Assembly: GCF_026013415.1 (NCBI RefSeq) | Contig: NZ_JAPDOK010000005.1 | Location: 1 to 64,000, forward strand | Direction of reading: 5' to 3' | From: Sphingomonas caeni | Lineage (GTDB): Bacteria; Pseudomonadota; Alphaproteobacteria; Sphingomonadales; Sphingomonadaceae | DNA: 64,000 bases | In this document: piece after piece, positions 1-9,573 of the stretch | Position numbering within the stretch: the first letter of the stretch is position 1 | How the letters are laid out: each line of letters begins with the position of its first letter | Made by a program: the position numbers and the translations under genes | The notes under the pieces: model-generated | What the model was told of the DNA's origin: nothing | What the model saw: the letters and a program-made list of their open reading frames with translations, nothing else | Databases searched by the model: none

Positions 1-100
1 GTCAAAACAAGTCTGTCCATCCGCAGTTTGAATCAGAATTTACACTCTTAGGGAATCCTGAATCTCAACAGACCCTAGGCTGAGGGCTCGAATTATTTCC

Positions 101-194
101 TCGTCGCCCCGGCCTTGAGCCGGGGTCCCGCTACCTCGTTCCAAGCTTGTTCCAAGAAGGAGAAGCGGGATCCCGGCTCAAGGCCGGGATGACG
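101..194. repeat. Imperfect inverted repeat
   Basis: Two arms of about 32 bases, 101-132 and 163-194, are near-perfect reverse complements built on CCCGGC-TTGAG-GCCGGG. They could fold into a long hairpin upstream of the first gene. Sequences of the same style recur in other intergenic gaps of this window (about 26.9 and 47.2 kb). The role is unknown; a transcript end or a dispersed REP-like element is possible. Confidence 0.6.
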
Positions 195-263
195 ATGGAT
201 TTCCGGACTCTTGCCGCCTCTCGTTTATGTGATAGTATATCATCACAGAATAGGAGGGGAACG

Positions 264-1277
264 ATGCGGTTATTCAAGCGGCCCAGGCTCATCCCCTTGA
301 TCGCGACCTTCGCGGTGATGACGGTCTTCATCCTGACCTTCCTGTTCGCGGGGCCCTTCCGCTCACCCGAAACCCGCGACGCGGTGATGCCGAATCTGGA
401 CGTCCGCGCGCCCGCGCCGCCCCCGCAACCGTCACAGAATCTGCCCGCGATGGCGGTGTCGGAACCGCCGCCTCCCCCCGAAGCCGCGTCGCCCGGCGAG
501 CCCGCCGCGGAGGCGGTCGACGAGATCAAGCCCGTCGAAGTCAGCCTGCCCAAGCTCGCCTACGCCTATGCGCTCGGCTTCCGCCTCGACGGCGGCAAGA
601 TCGCGGCGGCGCAGGACGCGCACCGGCAGATCTGCATCCGCATGGGCCCGGCGCGCTGCCAGCTGCTCGAGATGCGGCGCGGCGAGGCCGACGACGCCGA
701 GACCAGCGCCATGCTCAAGCTCCGCGTCGCAAGCAGCGAGGCCGATCGCTTCTCCGACGCGCTGGTCCGCAGCATCGCCAAGGCGGGCGGCCGCGCGATC
801 CGCACCGATATCGTGGCCGAGGATGTCTCGAAGCAGGTGGTCGATGCCGTCGCGCGGATCCGCCAGCGCGAGATGCTCGTCGCCCGGCTGACCGACATCC
901 TGCGCAGCCGCCGCGGCACCGTCGCCGAGCTGGTCGATGCCGAGCGCAGCGTCGCCAGCGCGCAGGAGGAGCTCGACCAGGCCCGCGCCTGGCTCGCCGA
1001 GCTGCGCGGCCGCGTCGCCATGTCGAATTTCGAGATCGCCTATCAGGCGGTGGCGCCCCAGGCCGCGCCCGCGGTGGCCAGGGATCAGTTGGGCGAATCG
1101 ATCAGCGGCTCGGGCGCCGCCTTCCTGATCGCGATGCGCTCGCTGCTCACCCTGCTCATCTATCTCGTCCCCTGGATGCTGCTCGTGGTCCCGCTGATCC
1201 TGGGCGTGCGCGCGCTGATCCGCCGCGCGACGCGCGACACCCCGCCGCCCTCCTTGGAGGAGGCCGAACCCGCATGA
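264..1277 (+). CDS. DUF4349 envelope protein (first of a tandem pair)
   Basis: A 337-residue protein. The ATG at 264 was chosen because AGGAGGGG (252-259) sits just upstream; the frame is open further 5' but that part reads like intergenic repeat. A hydrophobic N-terminal segment (about residues 10-30) is followed by a Pro/Ala-rich linker, a DUF4349-like central region with a predicted coiled coil (about 190-245, containing AERSVASAQEELDQARAWL), and a C-terminal membrane segment ending in basic residues. DUF4349 proteins are membrane-anchored and poorly characterised. The next gene is a paralogue that shares the central motifs and the GPARCQ element. Seen: topology and paralogy. Inferred: an envelope role. 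No enzymatic function is proposed. Confidence 0.75.
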   Translation: MRLFKRPRLIPLIATFAVMTVFILTFLFAGPFRSPETRDAVMPNLDVRAPAPPPQPSQNLPAMAVSEPPPPPEAASPGEPAAEAVDEIKPVEVSLPKLAYAYALGFRLDGGKIAAAQDAHRQICIRMGPARCQLLEMRRGEADDAETSAMLKLRVASSEADRFSDALVRSIAKAGGRAIRTDIVAEDVSKQVVDAVARIRQREMLVARLTDILRSRRGTVAELVDAERSVASAQEELDQARAWLAELRGRVAMSNFEIAYQAVAPQAAPAVARDQLGESISGSGAAFLIAMRSLLTLLIYLVPWMLLVVPLILGVRALIRRATRDTPPPSLEEAEPA

Positions 1278-1280
1278 CTT

Positions 1281-1322
1281 AAATATGGCATAAAAAAGGC
1301 ATGCCCATATTTTGCCATATTT
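1281..1322. promoter_or_regulatory. AT-rich 10-bp inverted repeat upstream of the lipoprotein gene
   Basis: AAATATGGCA (1281-1290) and TGCCATATTT (1313-1322) are exact reverse complements separated by 22 bases, in the gap between the two DUF4349 genes. The AT-rich composition stands out from the GC-rich surroundings. It could be a regulator-binding site or a hairpin at the end of the first transcript. Confidence 0.45.
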
Positions 1323-1375
1323 ACAAAACCCGACTCATGTGATCAGGTATCACCGTCCAGAGAGGAGACGGTGCC

Positions 1376-2266
1376 ATGCGGGTAATTCCAGTTCTTATTG
1401 TTGCCACAATGTTGGCCGGATGCGGGAGTGTTCAGCAGACGGGGGATTCACAATCGACCAGCGCAGCCGAGATCGCGTCCGCCGACGCCTCGGCGCCAGG
1501 CGAGGCCAAGACGGGCGCGCCCGGGGCCGCGGAGCCGGTCAAGGTCACCCTCCCCCAGCTCTCCTATTCGTACAAGCTCACCTATCTGCTTCCCGGCGAC
1601 AAGGTCGCCGAGGTGCAGGAGGCGCACCGCACCCTATGCGAACAGATGGGCCCGGCGCGCTGCCAGATCCTGTCGCTCCAGCGCGGCACCGGCGAAAACA
1701 CCCATGCCGAGGCCACGCTCCAGCTCCGCGTCGCCAGCAACGAGGCGCGCGCCTTCACCGATTCGATGGGCAAGTCAGTGACCAATGCCGGCGGCCGCAA
1801 CACCGAATCGACCATCGCCACCGAGGAGGTCTCCAAGGCGATCGTCGATACCCGCGCACGGATCGAGCAACGCGAGCTGCTCGTAAAGCGGCTGACCGAG
1901 GTGCTGCGTAATAAATCGGGCAGCGTGGAGGAGCTGGTCGAGGCCGAGCGCAGCGTCACCCAGGCGCAGGAGGAGCTCGACCAGGCCCGCGCCTGGCTCA
2001 CCGAGCTCCAGGGCCGCGTCGCCATGGCCAATGTCGATATCAGCTATGGCTCGATCGCCGCCAGCGCCGATGCCGGCAGCGTCACCGGCCAGCTCGGCGA
2101 CGCCACGCTGGGATCGGCGACCAGCTTCATGATCGGCGTCCGTGCGCTGCTGACGGTGTTCATCTATCTGGCGCCCTGGGGCCTGCTCGCCCTGCTCGGC
2201 TTTCTGGGTATCCGGCGCCTCTCGCGGCGGCGCGCCGCACCGCCGGCGCCCTTGGGCGATGGCTGA
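1376..2266 (+). CDS. DUF4349 lipoprotein (second of a tandem pair)
   Basis: A 296-residue paralogue of the preceding protein. The ATG at 1376 follows GAGAGGAG (1360-1367). The N terminus is a lipoprotein signal with lipobox LAGC, so Cys16 is the predicted lipidation site. A low-complexity Ala/Gly/Ser stretch leads into the DUF4349 region. The coiled-coil segment (AERSVTQAQEELDQARAWL) matches the upstream copy almost exactly, and a C-terminal membrane helix ends in Arg-rich residues. Having both a lipidated N terminus and a C-terminal membrane helix is typical of this family. The AT-rich inverted repeat at 1281-1322 may give this copy its own regulation. The biochemical role is unknown. Confidence 0.75.
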   Translation: MRVIPVLIVATMLAGCGSVQQTGDSQSTSAAEIASADASAPGEAKTGAPGAAEPVKVTLPQLSYSYKLTYLLPGDKVAEVQEAHRTLCEQMGPARCQILSLQRGTGENTHAEATLQLRVASNEARAFTDSMGKSVTNAGGRNTESTIATEEVSKAIVDTRARIEQRELLVKRLTEVLRNKSGSVEELVEAERSVTQAQEELDQARAWLTELQGRVAMANVDISYGSIAASADAGSVTGQLGDATLGSATSFMIGVRALLTVFIYLAPWGLLALLGFLGIRRLSRRRAAPPAPLGDG

Positions 2267-2372
2267 TTGCGCGAACTGGGTCGTTTCGATATAGGCCCAG
2301 CCTTTCCACGCCCCGGCGACCGCGCGCTCATCCGCGCCGCCGGGGCCGCGCTTTTCAGGGGTTTCCGCCGCC

Positions 2373-3152
2373 ATGGCACGCCGCCGCCAGATCTACGAAG
2401 GCAAGGCCAAGATTCTCTACGAGGGTCCCGAGCCGGGTACGCTGATCCAGTATTTCAAAGACGACGCCACTGCCTTCAATGCCCAGAAGAAGGGCACGAT
2501 CAACGGCAAGGGCGTGCTCAACAACCGGATCAGCGAGCATATCTTCACGCTGCTCGCCGGGATCGGCATCCCGACGCACTTCATTCGCCGTCTGAACATG
2601 CGCGAGCAACTCATTCGACAGGTTGAGATCGTTCCGGTCGAAGTCGTGGTGCGCAATGTCGCGGCCGGTTCGCTGTCGAAGCGGCTGGGGATCGAGGAGG
2701 GCACCCCCCTGCCCCGCACGATCATCGAATATTATTTCAAGGATGATGCGCTCGGCGATCCGATGATCACCGACGAACATATCCTCGCCTTTGGCTGGGC
2801 GTCGCAGGAAGAGCTTCACGACATGGCCGACATGGCGATTCGCGTGAACGACTTCATGTCGGGCCTGTTCGCAGGGATCGGCATCCGGCTGATCGACTTC
2901 AAGCTCGAATTCGGCCGCATCTGGGACAATGATTACAGCCGGATCATCCTGGCCGACGAGATCAGCCCGGACGGTTGCCGCCTGTGGGACATGTCGACCG
3001 GCGAAAAGCTCGACAAGGACCGGTTCCGCCGCGACCTGGGCGGCGAGGTCGAGGCCTATCAGGAGGTCGCGCGCCGCCTGGGCCTCTTCCCCGAGGGCGC
3101 CGATTCGGCCGTGCTCGATCTCGAAACGCACCGCAAGCGCCGGGGCAAGTAA
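2373..3152 (+). CDS. purC: Phosphoribosylaminoimidazole-succinocarboxamide synthase
   Basis: A 259-residue cytoplasmic SAICAR synthetase of de novo purine synthesis. It condenses CAIR with aspartate using ATP to give SAICAR. The family N terminus [20 protein letters not shown] and the later element [18 protein letters not shown] (about residues 89-106) are clearly recognisable, followed by the nucleotide/substrate segment with DFKLEFGR. Length matches typical bacterial PurC. It ends 6 bases before the acyltransferase gene, so the two may be co-transcribed although functionally unrelated. purS and purQ lie 6.6 kb downstream on the same strand. Confidence 0.95.
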   Translation: MARRRQIYEGKAKILYEGPEPGTLIQYFKDDATAFNAQKKGTINGKGVLNNRISEHIFTLLAGIGIPTHFIRRLNMREQLIRQVEIVPVEVVVRNVAAGSLSKRLGIEEGTPLPRTIIEYYFKDDALGDPMITDEHILAFGWASQEELHDMADMAIRVNDFMSGLFAGIGIRLIDFKLEFGRIWDNDYSRIILADEISPDGCRLWDMSTGEKLDKDRFRRDLGGEVEAYQEVARRLGLFPEGADSAVLDLETHRKRRGK

Positions 3153-3158
3153 GCCGCG

Positions 3159-4994
3159 ATGGACGCGGGGGCTAGCGCGACGCCGCACCGCATCGCCTAT
3201 CGCCCCGAAATCGACGGACTGCGCGGCATCGCCGTCGCTGTGGTGATCCTTGATCATGCGCGGATGGACTGGATCCCGGGCGGCTTCCTGGGCGTCGATA
3301 TCTTCTTCGTGATCAGCGGCTATCTGATCACCGGCATCTTGATGGGGGAGCTCGCCGGAGGCGATTTCTCGTTCCTGCGCTTCTACGAGCGCCGCGCGCG
3401 CCGCATCCTGCCGGCGCTGCTGGTCATGCTGCTGCTGACGGTGCCGGTGGCGATCCGGCTGCTGATCCCCGACGATCTGGACGCCTATGGCCGGTCGCTG
3501 GCGGCGACAGCGGCGTTCGCGAACAATATCCTGCTCACCGGCACCGCGAACTATTTCGCGACCTTTTCAGACTTCAAGCCGCTGATCCACAGCTGGAGCT
3601 TGGGCGTCGAGGAGCAATATTACCTGCTTGTGCCCGCGCTTATGCTTGCCGCGTGGCGGATCGGTCGCGCCCGGGCGATCTGGTGGGGCGCGGTGGCGGC
3701 GAGCGCGGCGAGCTTCCTGCTGTGCCTGTGGCTCGCGCACCGCTGGGGCCCCGCCAATTTCTTCCTGCTGCCGACCCGCGTCTGGGAGCTGGGCGCGGGT
3801 GCGCTGGCGGTGCTGGCCCAGCCTCGGCTGCGTGCGCTTGCGGGAAGCCGGGGCGGGCAGGCGCTGGCGATGCTTGGCCTCGTGATGGCGGTGGTGCCGC
3901 TATTCCTCTTCGTCCAGCAGATGAAGCTGCCCGACTGGGAGAGCACGGTGCCGGTCGCGGGCACCGCGCTGCTCCTCGTCTTCGCGCGTGCGGGCGAACC
4001 GGCGGCACGGCTGCTCGCGGTCCGGCCCTTGGTCTGGCTCGGGCTGATCAGCTACAGCGCCTATCTCTATCACCAGCCGATCTTCGCCTTCGTCGCCGCC
4101 TCCGCACTCGACGAACCCAGCCGGATGCTCAGCGCCGCGCTGATCCTCCCCGTGCTCGTCTGCGCCTGGCTGTCGTGGCGTTTCGTCGAGCAACCGTTCC
4201 GCGATCCCGCACAGGTGTCGGCGCGCACGCTCTGGATCGCCACCGGCGCCGGTACCGCGCTCGCGCTCGCGGCCGGGCTGGTACTGATAACGACCCATGG
4301 CTTCGCATCTTCGCGTCCCGACCTGCTCGATACGGAGGGTGGCTATGTTCGCCCGGCCAACGTGGCCTTCAACCGCGCGGCGCTGGAGTTCGCCAACAGA
4401 CCCCTGCCCGCGACGCGCGAGCGCCCGCGGCTGCTGGTGATCGGCGACAGCTTCGCGCGCGATTTCATCAGCATGGGCCAGGAAACGCACCGGTTCGACG
4501 GCTGGGCGGTCAGCTTCATTCCCTCGAAGCTCTGCAACAGGATCCCCGACCGCAAGATCGCCGAGGTCATGCGCGCCGATCTGATCGTCCTTTCGGATCG
4601 CCTGTTGCCGGAGACGCTGTCCTGCTTCGGCCAGCGGGTGAAGCGGCTCCATGGCGTCACCCGCGCGCCGATCATCATCCTCGGCACCAAGTCCTTCGGC
4701 TGGAGCAACAATGCGCCGCTGATGCTCCCGCCCGAGCGGCGCTTCGCCTGGCGCGCATTGCCGCTCGAGCGCGCGGTGGCGATCAATGCAGCGGCCAAGC
4801 ACGCGCTGGCGGGCGAGACCTATATCGATCTGCTCGGGAAGCTAACCGACGCGCAGGGCCGCGTTCCGCTCTTCACCCCGCAGGGCAAGCTGATCAGCTG
4901 GGACCGCCAGCACCTGACTAGGCCGGGCGCGGCCTATATCGGCGCGATCCTGTTCCGCGATCCCGCCTTCGCCATGCTGCGCCCCCGCCCGTGA
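3159..4994 (+). CDS. Acyltransferase 3 / SGNH-domain membrane protein
   Basis: A 611-residue OafA/YrhL-like protein. The N-terminal half (about residues 8-350) is an acyltransferase-3 domain with the hallmark YRPEIDGLRGIAV start and GFLGVDIFFVISGYLITG, and about ten hydrophobic helices. The C-terminal periplasmic part is an SGNH-hydrolase-like domain containing LLVIGDSFARDF. Such fusions transfer acyl (often acetyl) groups onto cell-surface sugars, for example lipopolysaccharide or exopolysaccharide. The start lies 6 bases after purC, and the end overlaps the next gene by 4 bases. The specific acceptor cannot be told from sequence. Confidence 0.88.
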   Translation: MDAGASATPHRIAYRPEIDGLRGIAVAVVILDHARMDWIPGGFLGVDIFFVISGYLITGILMGELAGGDFSFLRFYERRARRILPALLVMLLLTVPVAIRLLIPDDLDAYGRSLAATAAFANNILLTGTANYFATFSDFKPLIHSWSLGVEEQYYLLVPALMLAAWRIGRARAIWWGAVAASAASFLLCLWLAHRWGPANFFLLPTRVWELGAGALAVLAQPRLRALAGSRGGQALAMLGLVMAVVPLFLFVQQMKLPDWESTVPVAGTALLLVFARAGEPAARLLAVRPLVWLGLISYSAYLYHQPIFAFVAASALDEPSRMLSAALILPVLVCAWLSWRFVEQPFRDPAQVSARTLWIATGAGTALALAAGLVLITTHGFASSRPDLLDTEGGYVRPANVAFNRAALEFANRPLPATRERPRLLVIGDSFARDFISMGQETHRFDGWAVSFIPSKLCNRIPDRKIAEVMRADLIVLSDRLLPETLSCFGQRVKRLHGVTRAPIIILGTKSFGWSNNAPLMLPPERRFAWRALPLERAVAINAAAKHALAGETYIDLLGKLTDAQGRVPLFTPQGKLISWDRQHLTRPGAAYIGAILFRDPAFAMLRPRP

Positions 4995-6832
4995 CCGGCG
5001 CCGCCCGCTCCGGCCTCGCCTATCGGCCCGAGATCGACGGGCTTCGCGCGATCGCGGTCGTCGCGGTGATCCTCTGCCATGCCAAGATTCCGGGCTTCCG
5101 CACCGGCTTCCTCGGCGTCGATCTCTTTTTCGTGATCAGCGGCTATCTGATCACCGGCGTCCTGGCCGCGGATCTGGCGCAGGGCCGCTTCTCGATCCTG
5201 CGCTTCTACGAGCGCCGCATCCGCCGGATCATCCCCGCGCTGATGCTGGTGATGCTGCTGTGCATTCCCTTCGCGGTGTGGCTGATGCTGCCCGACGATC
5301 TGGAGAATTTCGGCCAGTCGCTCGTCGGCACCACGCTCTTCGCGAACAATATCCTGCTGTTCCTTACCTCGGGCTATTTCGAGATGGAGGTGCAGTTCAA
5401 GCCGCTGATGCACAGCTGGAGCCTCGGCGTCGAAGAGCAATACTATCTCGTCGTGCCCTTGCTGATGGGCTTGGCCTGGCGGCTGGGCAAGGCGCGCGGG
5501 CTGCTGATCGGCGTTGTCGCGGTGACCGCGCTGAGCTTCGCGGCGTGCCTGTTCCTCGCGCGCGCCGCGCCGGTGGCCGATTTCTTCCTGATCGTCTCAC
5601 GCGGCTGGGAACTGGGCGCGGGCGCGCTGGCGATGCTGCTCGAGCCGCGCATCCGGCCGCTGGCGGACAGACGCACCGCCGCCAGGCTCGCACTGGCCGG
5701 GCTGGCGCTCGCGGTCATCCCGCTCGTCCTTCCGGTCACCAACCTCTCCCCCGACGCGCGCACGCTGGTCCCGGTGCTGGGCGTATGTCTGATCCTGCTC
5801 TTCGGCGGCCAGGCCGGCCCGGCGGGCAAGCTGCTCTCGAGCCGACCCTTCGTCGCGGTCGGGCTGATGAGCTATAGCGCCTATCTGTTCCAGCAGCCGG
5901 TCTTCGCTTTCGTGCGAATCGTCAGCCTGGACGAACCGGCCCATGCACTAATGGCGGCGCTGATCGTCCCGATCTTCGTCTGCGCCTGGGCGTCATGGCG
6001 CTTCGTCGAGCAGCCGTGCCGCGACCGCAACCGCGTCTCGACCCGGGCGCTGCTGGCCGGCTCGGCTGCGGCGGCGCTGGTCGTGCTCGCGGCGGGGCTG
6101 ACCTTCCACTTCACCTCGGGCTTCTATCGCAACTGGCCCGAGCTGGCCGGCGGAGAGTCGGGGCGCAGCGCCAATATCGCCTATAATGAGAGCGCCAGAC
6201 GCTTCACCAAGGTCCAGCTCCCCGAAGCTGGGGGCAAGGTACGCCTGCTCGTGATCGGCGACAGCTTCGCCGCCGATTTCATCAACATGGCCAACGAGAC
6301 CGGCCGGGTGGGCGGCTATGTCATCAAGCTTGCCCCCATCGCGGTCTGTGCGCGGCTGAAGCCCGGCTTAGTCGAACAGGCGCACCGCGCCGACTTCATC
6401 GTCCTCGCGTACCGCTTCAAGCCCAAGGACGTGCGGTGCATCGTCCAGCGCGTTACCCGGCTGCAAGGCGAAACCTCAGCTAAAATCATCATAATTGGCC
6501 GTAAATCATTCGGATACAATAATAATGCAGTCATGCAACTGCCCGAGAGCCAGCGCTGGACCTGGCGGGTCGCGCCGCAGCCCGAGGCACTGGAGGCGAA
6601 TGAGGCCGCTCGCCGCGCCCTGCCCTCCACGCTCTACGTCGACGTGATCGGCATGCTCGCCGACGCGCAGGGGCGCGTGCCCGTCTTCACGCCCGACCGC
6701 AAATTCATCAGCCAGGACCGCGAGCACCTCACCCGGCCCGGCGCCATCTATGTCGGTGGCATCCTCTTCCGGCACCCCGCGCTCGCCGCGCTGCTCGCCG
6801 CCGGAAACCCCAAACCAGCCGATCCGCGCTGA
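4991..6832 (+). CDS. Acyltransferase 3 / SGNH-domain membrane protein (tandem paralogue)
   Basis: A 613-residue paralogue of the preceding protein with the same order of domains: YRPEIDGLRAIAVVAVILCH, the GVDLFFVISGYLITG hallmark, multiple membrane helices, then an SGNH domain with LLVIGDSFAADF. It starts with GTG at 4991 overlapping the previous stop codon (GTGA), which implies translational coupling. The two copies are similar throughout but clearly diverged, so this is not a very recent duplication. They may modify different positions of the same surface glycan or act on different glycans; the acceptor is unknown. Confidence 0.88.
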   Translation: MTGAARSGLAYRPEIDGLRAIAVVAVILCHAKIPGFRTGFLGVDLFFVISGYLITGVLAADLAQGRFSILRFYERRIRRIIPALMLVMLLCIPFAVWLMLPDDLENFGQSLVGTTLFANNILLFLTSGYFEMEVQFKPLMHSWSLGVEEQYYLVVPLLMGLAWRLGKARGLLIGVVAVTALSFAACLFLARAAPVADFFLIVSRGWELGAGALAMLLEPRIRPLADRRTAARLALAGLALAVIPLVLPVTNLSPDARTLVPVLGVCLILLFGGQAGPAGKLLSSRPFVAVGLMSYSAYLFQQPVFAFVRIVSLDEPAHALMAALIVPIFVCAWASWRFVEQPCRDRNRVSTRALLAGSAAAALVVLAAGLTFHFTSGFYRNWPELAGGESGRSANIAYNESARRFTKVQLPEAGGKVRLLVIGDSFAADFINMANETGRVGGYVIKLAPIAVCARLKPGLVEQAHRADFIVLAYRFKPKDVRCIVQRVTRLQGETSAKIIIIGRKSFGYNNNAVMQLPESQRWTWRVAPQPEALEANEAARRALPSTLYVDVIGMLADAQGRVPVFTPDRKFISQDREHLTRPGAIYVGGILFRHPALAALLAAGNPKPADPR

Positions 6833-6883
6833 ATTGCGTGAAAAAACCGCGATTCTAGCGGCTGCATAAAGGCCTTCTTAACC

Positions 6884-6919
6884 ACCCCCGGGTACCTCTG
6901 CTTCAGAATTCACGGGGGT
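6884..6919 (+). promoter_or_regulatory. Hairpin covering the Shine-Dalgarno region of the TbpB-like gene
   Basis: ACCCCCG (6884-6890) can pair with CGGGGGT (6913-6919), and TTTT follows (6919-6922). The 3' arm contains the only G-rich ribosome-binding sequence for the ATG at 6926. The structure could be a weak terminator of the acyltransferase transcript, or a translational block on the surface lipoprotein gene. Both readings are inference. Confidence 0.35.
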
Positions 6920-6925
6920 TTTCCG

Positions 6926-8185
6926 ATGCGATCGTTGGTCAAATTGCTGGCGCTTTCGAGTGCCTCCCTGCTGTCCGCCTGCGGCGGCGATACCGGGCTG
7001 CAGACAGTCGGCTCGGTCGCTCCGCCCAGCGGCGGCGGCGGCGGCACGCCCAGCGCTTCGCCCACCCCGACCTCGACGCACAGCTTCGTCGCGCCGACCG
7101 AGGTCAAGTCATACGAGGCGATCGGCGGGGTCCAGCATTTCGAATATGCCACCCGCTCGGACGGCGTCGGCCAGGGCGGCCAGCTCTATGCCGGCGACGC
7201 CAACACCGTGCGCGACAGCGGCATCACCGTCGCCTATAATCCGCGCGACGCCATTTTCGAGGTGACGATCAACCGCCCGCTCGGCAACGTCACCACCAAC
7301 GTGATGCGGTTCCAGGATCCCGCCCACCGCACCGATTTCGGCGGCGCGATCGAGCCTCAGGCAAGCGTTCCCGATCTGCCGGCCAGCCGCAACATCCAGT
7401 ATCTGGAATCGGGCACCAGCTCGGGCGCGACCACCAACCCGGGAGATCCCTATTACTCCGCGGGCCTGGGCGCCGGAAATTCGGACTATGCGGTGGGCGC
7501 CAAGGGCTTCACCTACAGCCACCAGACCTTCTTCTACCAGAAGCCCGGCACCACGACCTCGTACGTCACCTATGCCGGCTTCGTCCGCAACTCGGTCACC
7601 ACGACCGAGACCCAGGACAATGCGACCTCGCCGCTCTACCTCAAGCAGAGCTACAGCTTCGATCGCGGCGCCTTTGTGTTCGGCGAGCGTACCGCCAACA
7701 GCGCCGTCCCGAAGACCGGCACCGGCAGCTATTCGGGCGAGATGATCGCCACCATGGTGTTCAACCCGATGCTGGACACCGACCCGACCTATCCGACCTT
7801 CTTCCAGTGGATCCAGGGCACGCACACCACGTCGGTGAACTTCGCGAGCCTGGCGGTCACCAGCAACTTCACCGGCACGGTGCTCGCTCCTGCGCGCGAC
7901 GCCTATACCTCGGGCGCCTATTACCTGCCTGCCGGAACCGTCTTCACCGCGACCGCGGGCGCGAACATCGATCTGGTCAACAAGGGCGGCTTCACCGGCC
8001 AGTTCAGCGCGGCGAGCTTCCGCCTGCCGAACACCACGACCTTCACGGTCAACATCGCCGGATCGAGCATCGACGGCGCCTTTTTCGGCCCGAACGGCGA
8101 GGAAATCGGCGGCGGCTTCCGCATCGTCGGCGGCACGCCCAATGAGCGGATCGACATCCTCGGCGCGTTCACGGGCAAGAAATGA
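6926..8185 (+). CDS. Transferrin-binding-protein-B-like surface lipoprotein
   Basis: A 419-residue predicted lipoprotein. The signal peptide ends in LLSAC, with the Cys as lipidation site, followed by a Gly/Ser/Pro/Thr-rich tether (GGGGGTPSASPTPTS). The mature part is beta-rich. Near the C terminus it carries GAFFGPNGEEIGGGF, the characteristic closing strand motif of TbpB-like eight-stranded barrels. TbpB-family proteins are displayed on the outer face of the outer membrane and bind ligands; the ligand need not be transferrin. The overlap with a Slam-type gene immediately downstream supports surface export. Start ATG 6926 follows GGGGG. Confidence 0.8.
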   Translation: MRSLVKLLALSSASLLSACGGDTGLQTVGSVAPPSGGGGGTPSASPTPTSTHSFVAPTEVKSYEAIGGVQHFEYATRSDGVGQGGQLYAGDANTVRDSGITVAYNPRDAIFEVTINRPLGNVTTNVMRFQDPAHRTDFGGAIEPQASVPDLPASRNIQYLESGTSSGATTNPGDPYYSAGLGAGNSDYAVGAKGFTYSHQTFFYQKPGTTTSYVTYAGFVRNSVTTTETQDNATSPLYLKQSYSFDRGAFVFGERTANSAVPKTGTGSYSGEMIATMVFNPMLDTDPTYPTFFQWIQGTHTTSVNFASLAVTSNFTGTVLAPARDAYTSGAYYLPAGTVFTATAGANIDLVNKGGFTGQFSAASFRLPNTTTFTVNIAGSSIDGAFFGPNGEEIGGGFRIVGGTPNERIDILGAFTGKK

Positions 8186-9564
8186 GTTCGCTCCGCGCAG
8201 CGCTCGCCTTCGCGGCGGCGCTGCTGGCGCCCGCCGCGGCGGGGGCCCAGACTCAGCCTGCGTCACAGCCGACCTCGCTCGTCGATCGCTGCGCCGCCGA
8301 AGTCTGCAAGGCACGCCTGACCCCTGACCAGCTCGCCGGCGAGGCGATGCTGCTGATCGAGCAGAAGCGCTTCGACGAGGCGCGCCCGCTGATCACGGCG
8401 CTGATGACGCTGCCCGATCACAAGCTCGAAGGCCGCTTCCTCAGCGGCATGCTCGCCTCGGGGCTCGGCGATCACGCCGGGGCGGCCGAATTCTACAAGG
8501 CGATCCTGGTCGATGATCCCTCGCAGACCCGCGTCCGGCTCGAGCTGGGACGCGAGATGCTGGCGATGGGCCACACCGCCAGTGCCGACAAGCAGTTCCG
8601 CCTCGCCCAGCAGGACGACGATCTGCCGACCGACGTGGCGCGCACGATCCGGTCGATCCGCGACATCATCCGCTCGAACCGCGCCTGGCGTTTCGACGTG
8701 GATGTCGGCTTCGCGCCCGACACCAACATCAACAATGCGACCGCGGCCGATACGATCGCGATCAACTGGGGCGGCGCCACCCTGCCCCTGACGCTCGACC
8801 CCTCGGCCAAGGCGCGCTCGGGCGTCGGCCAGACCGCGTCGATCTCGGCGGGGGTGCGCGTCCCCGTGGCGGATCACACGTCCGCGATCGTCGATGTCGA
8901 CAGCGCCGGGAGCAATTATCAGGGCGTCAGCTATGACGACTACCAGGCCCAGCTCGCCGCGGGCCTCGAATATCGCATCGGCGACGTCGCCGGCATCTCG
9001 ATCCAGGCGGTGGGCGCCCAGCGCTGGTATGGCGGCAAGCTCGTCAGCCGCCAGGCGGGGGTGAAGACCGGCTTCCAGGTCCGCCTGAACGGCCGCGACC
9101 GGATCGGCGTCCAGGTCGACGCGCGGCGCACCGACGCGCGGTTCGACGCCAGCTATGACGGCACCCAGCTCGCCGGCTATGTCACCTATGAGCATGCGGT
9201 GACCTCGACCCTCGTCGTCTCGGGCGGCGGCTTCGTCCGGCGCGACTGGCTGCGCGCGGACGCCTATTCGAGCACCGAGCTGGGCGTGATCGCGGGGTTC
9301 GGCGGCGAACTGCCCCACGGCATCACCTTCGGCATCAGCGGCACCGCGAGCCGCGCGACCTTCGACGCCCCGATTCCCATCTTCTCGATCGATCCCCGCC
9401 ACGACTGGCGCCTCTCCGCCCGCGCGACGATCGGCAACCGCGGCTGGCGCATCCTCGGCTTCTCGCCGCAGATCACCGCCAGCTATTCGCGGACGGATAC
9501 CAACATCCCCTATTTCGCGAACGACCGGCTGCGCTTCCGGTTCGCGCTGGCGCGATATTTCTGA
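8182..9564 (+). CDS. Slam-type outer-membrane protein (TPR plus DUF560 barrel)
   Basis: A 460-residue protein with a Sec signal peptide (cleavage likely after AAAGA) and an N-terminal TPR-like helical region (about residues 45-165). A beta-barrel region follows, with alternating aromatic strands and a C-terminal Phe ([10 protein letters not shown]), typical of barrels inserted by BAM. This layout matches surface lipoprotein assembly modulators (Slam, DUF560), which move specific lipoproteins to the cell surface. The ATG overlaps the stop of the TbpB-like gene (ATGA, 8182-8185), so cargo and translocator are translationally coupled. A large inverted repeat follows the stop. Confidence 0.8.
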   Translation: MSSLRAALAFAAALLAPAAAGAQTQPASQPTSLVDRCAAEVCKARLTPDQLAGEAMLLIEQKRFDEARPLITALMTLPDHKLEGRFLSGMLASGLGDHAGAAEFYKAILVDDPSQTRVRLELGREMLAMGHTASADKQFRLAQQDDDLPTDVARTIRSIRDIIRSNRAWRFDVDVGFAPDTNINNATAADTIAINWGGATLPLTLDPSAKARSGVGQTASISAGVRVPVADHTSAIVDVDSAGSNYQGVSYDDYQAQLAAGLEYRIGDVAGISIQAVGAQRWYGGKLVSRQAGVKTGFQVRLNGRDRIGVQVDARRTDARFDASYDGTQLAGYVTYEHAVTSTLVVSGGGFVRRDWLRADAYSSTELGVIAGFGGELPHGITFGISGTASRATFDAPIPIFSIDPRHDWRLSARATIGNRGWRILGFSPQITASYSRTDTNIPYFANDRLRFRFALARYF

Positions 9565-9573
9565 GCGAACCCA

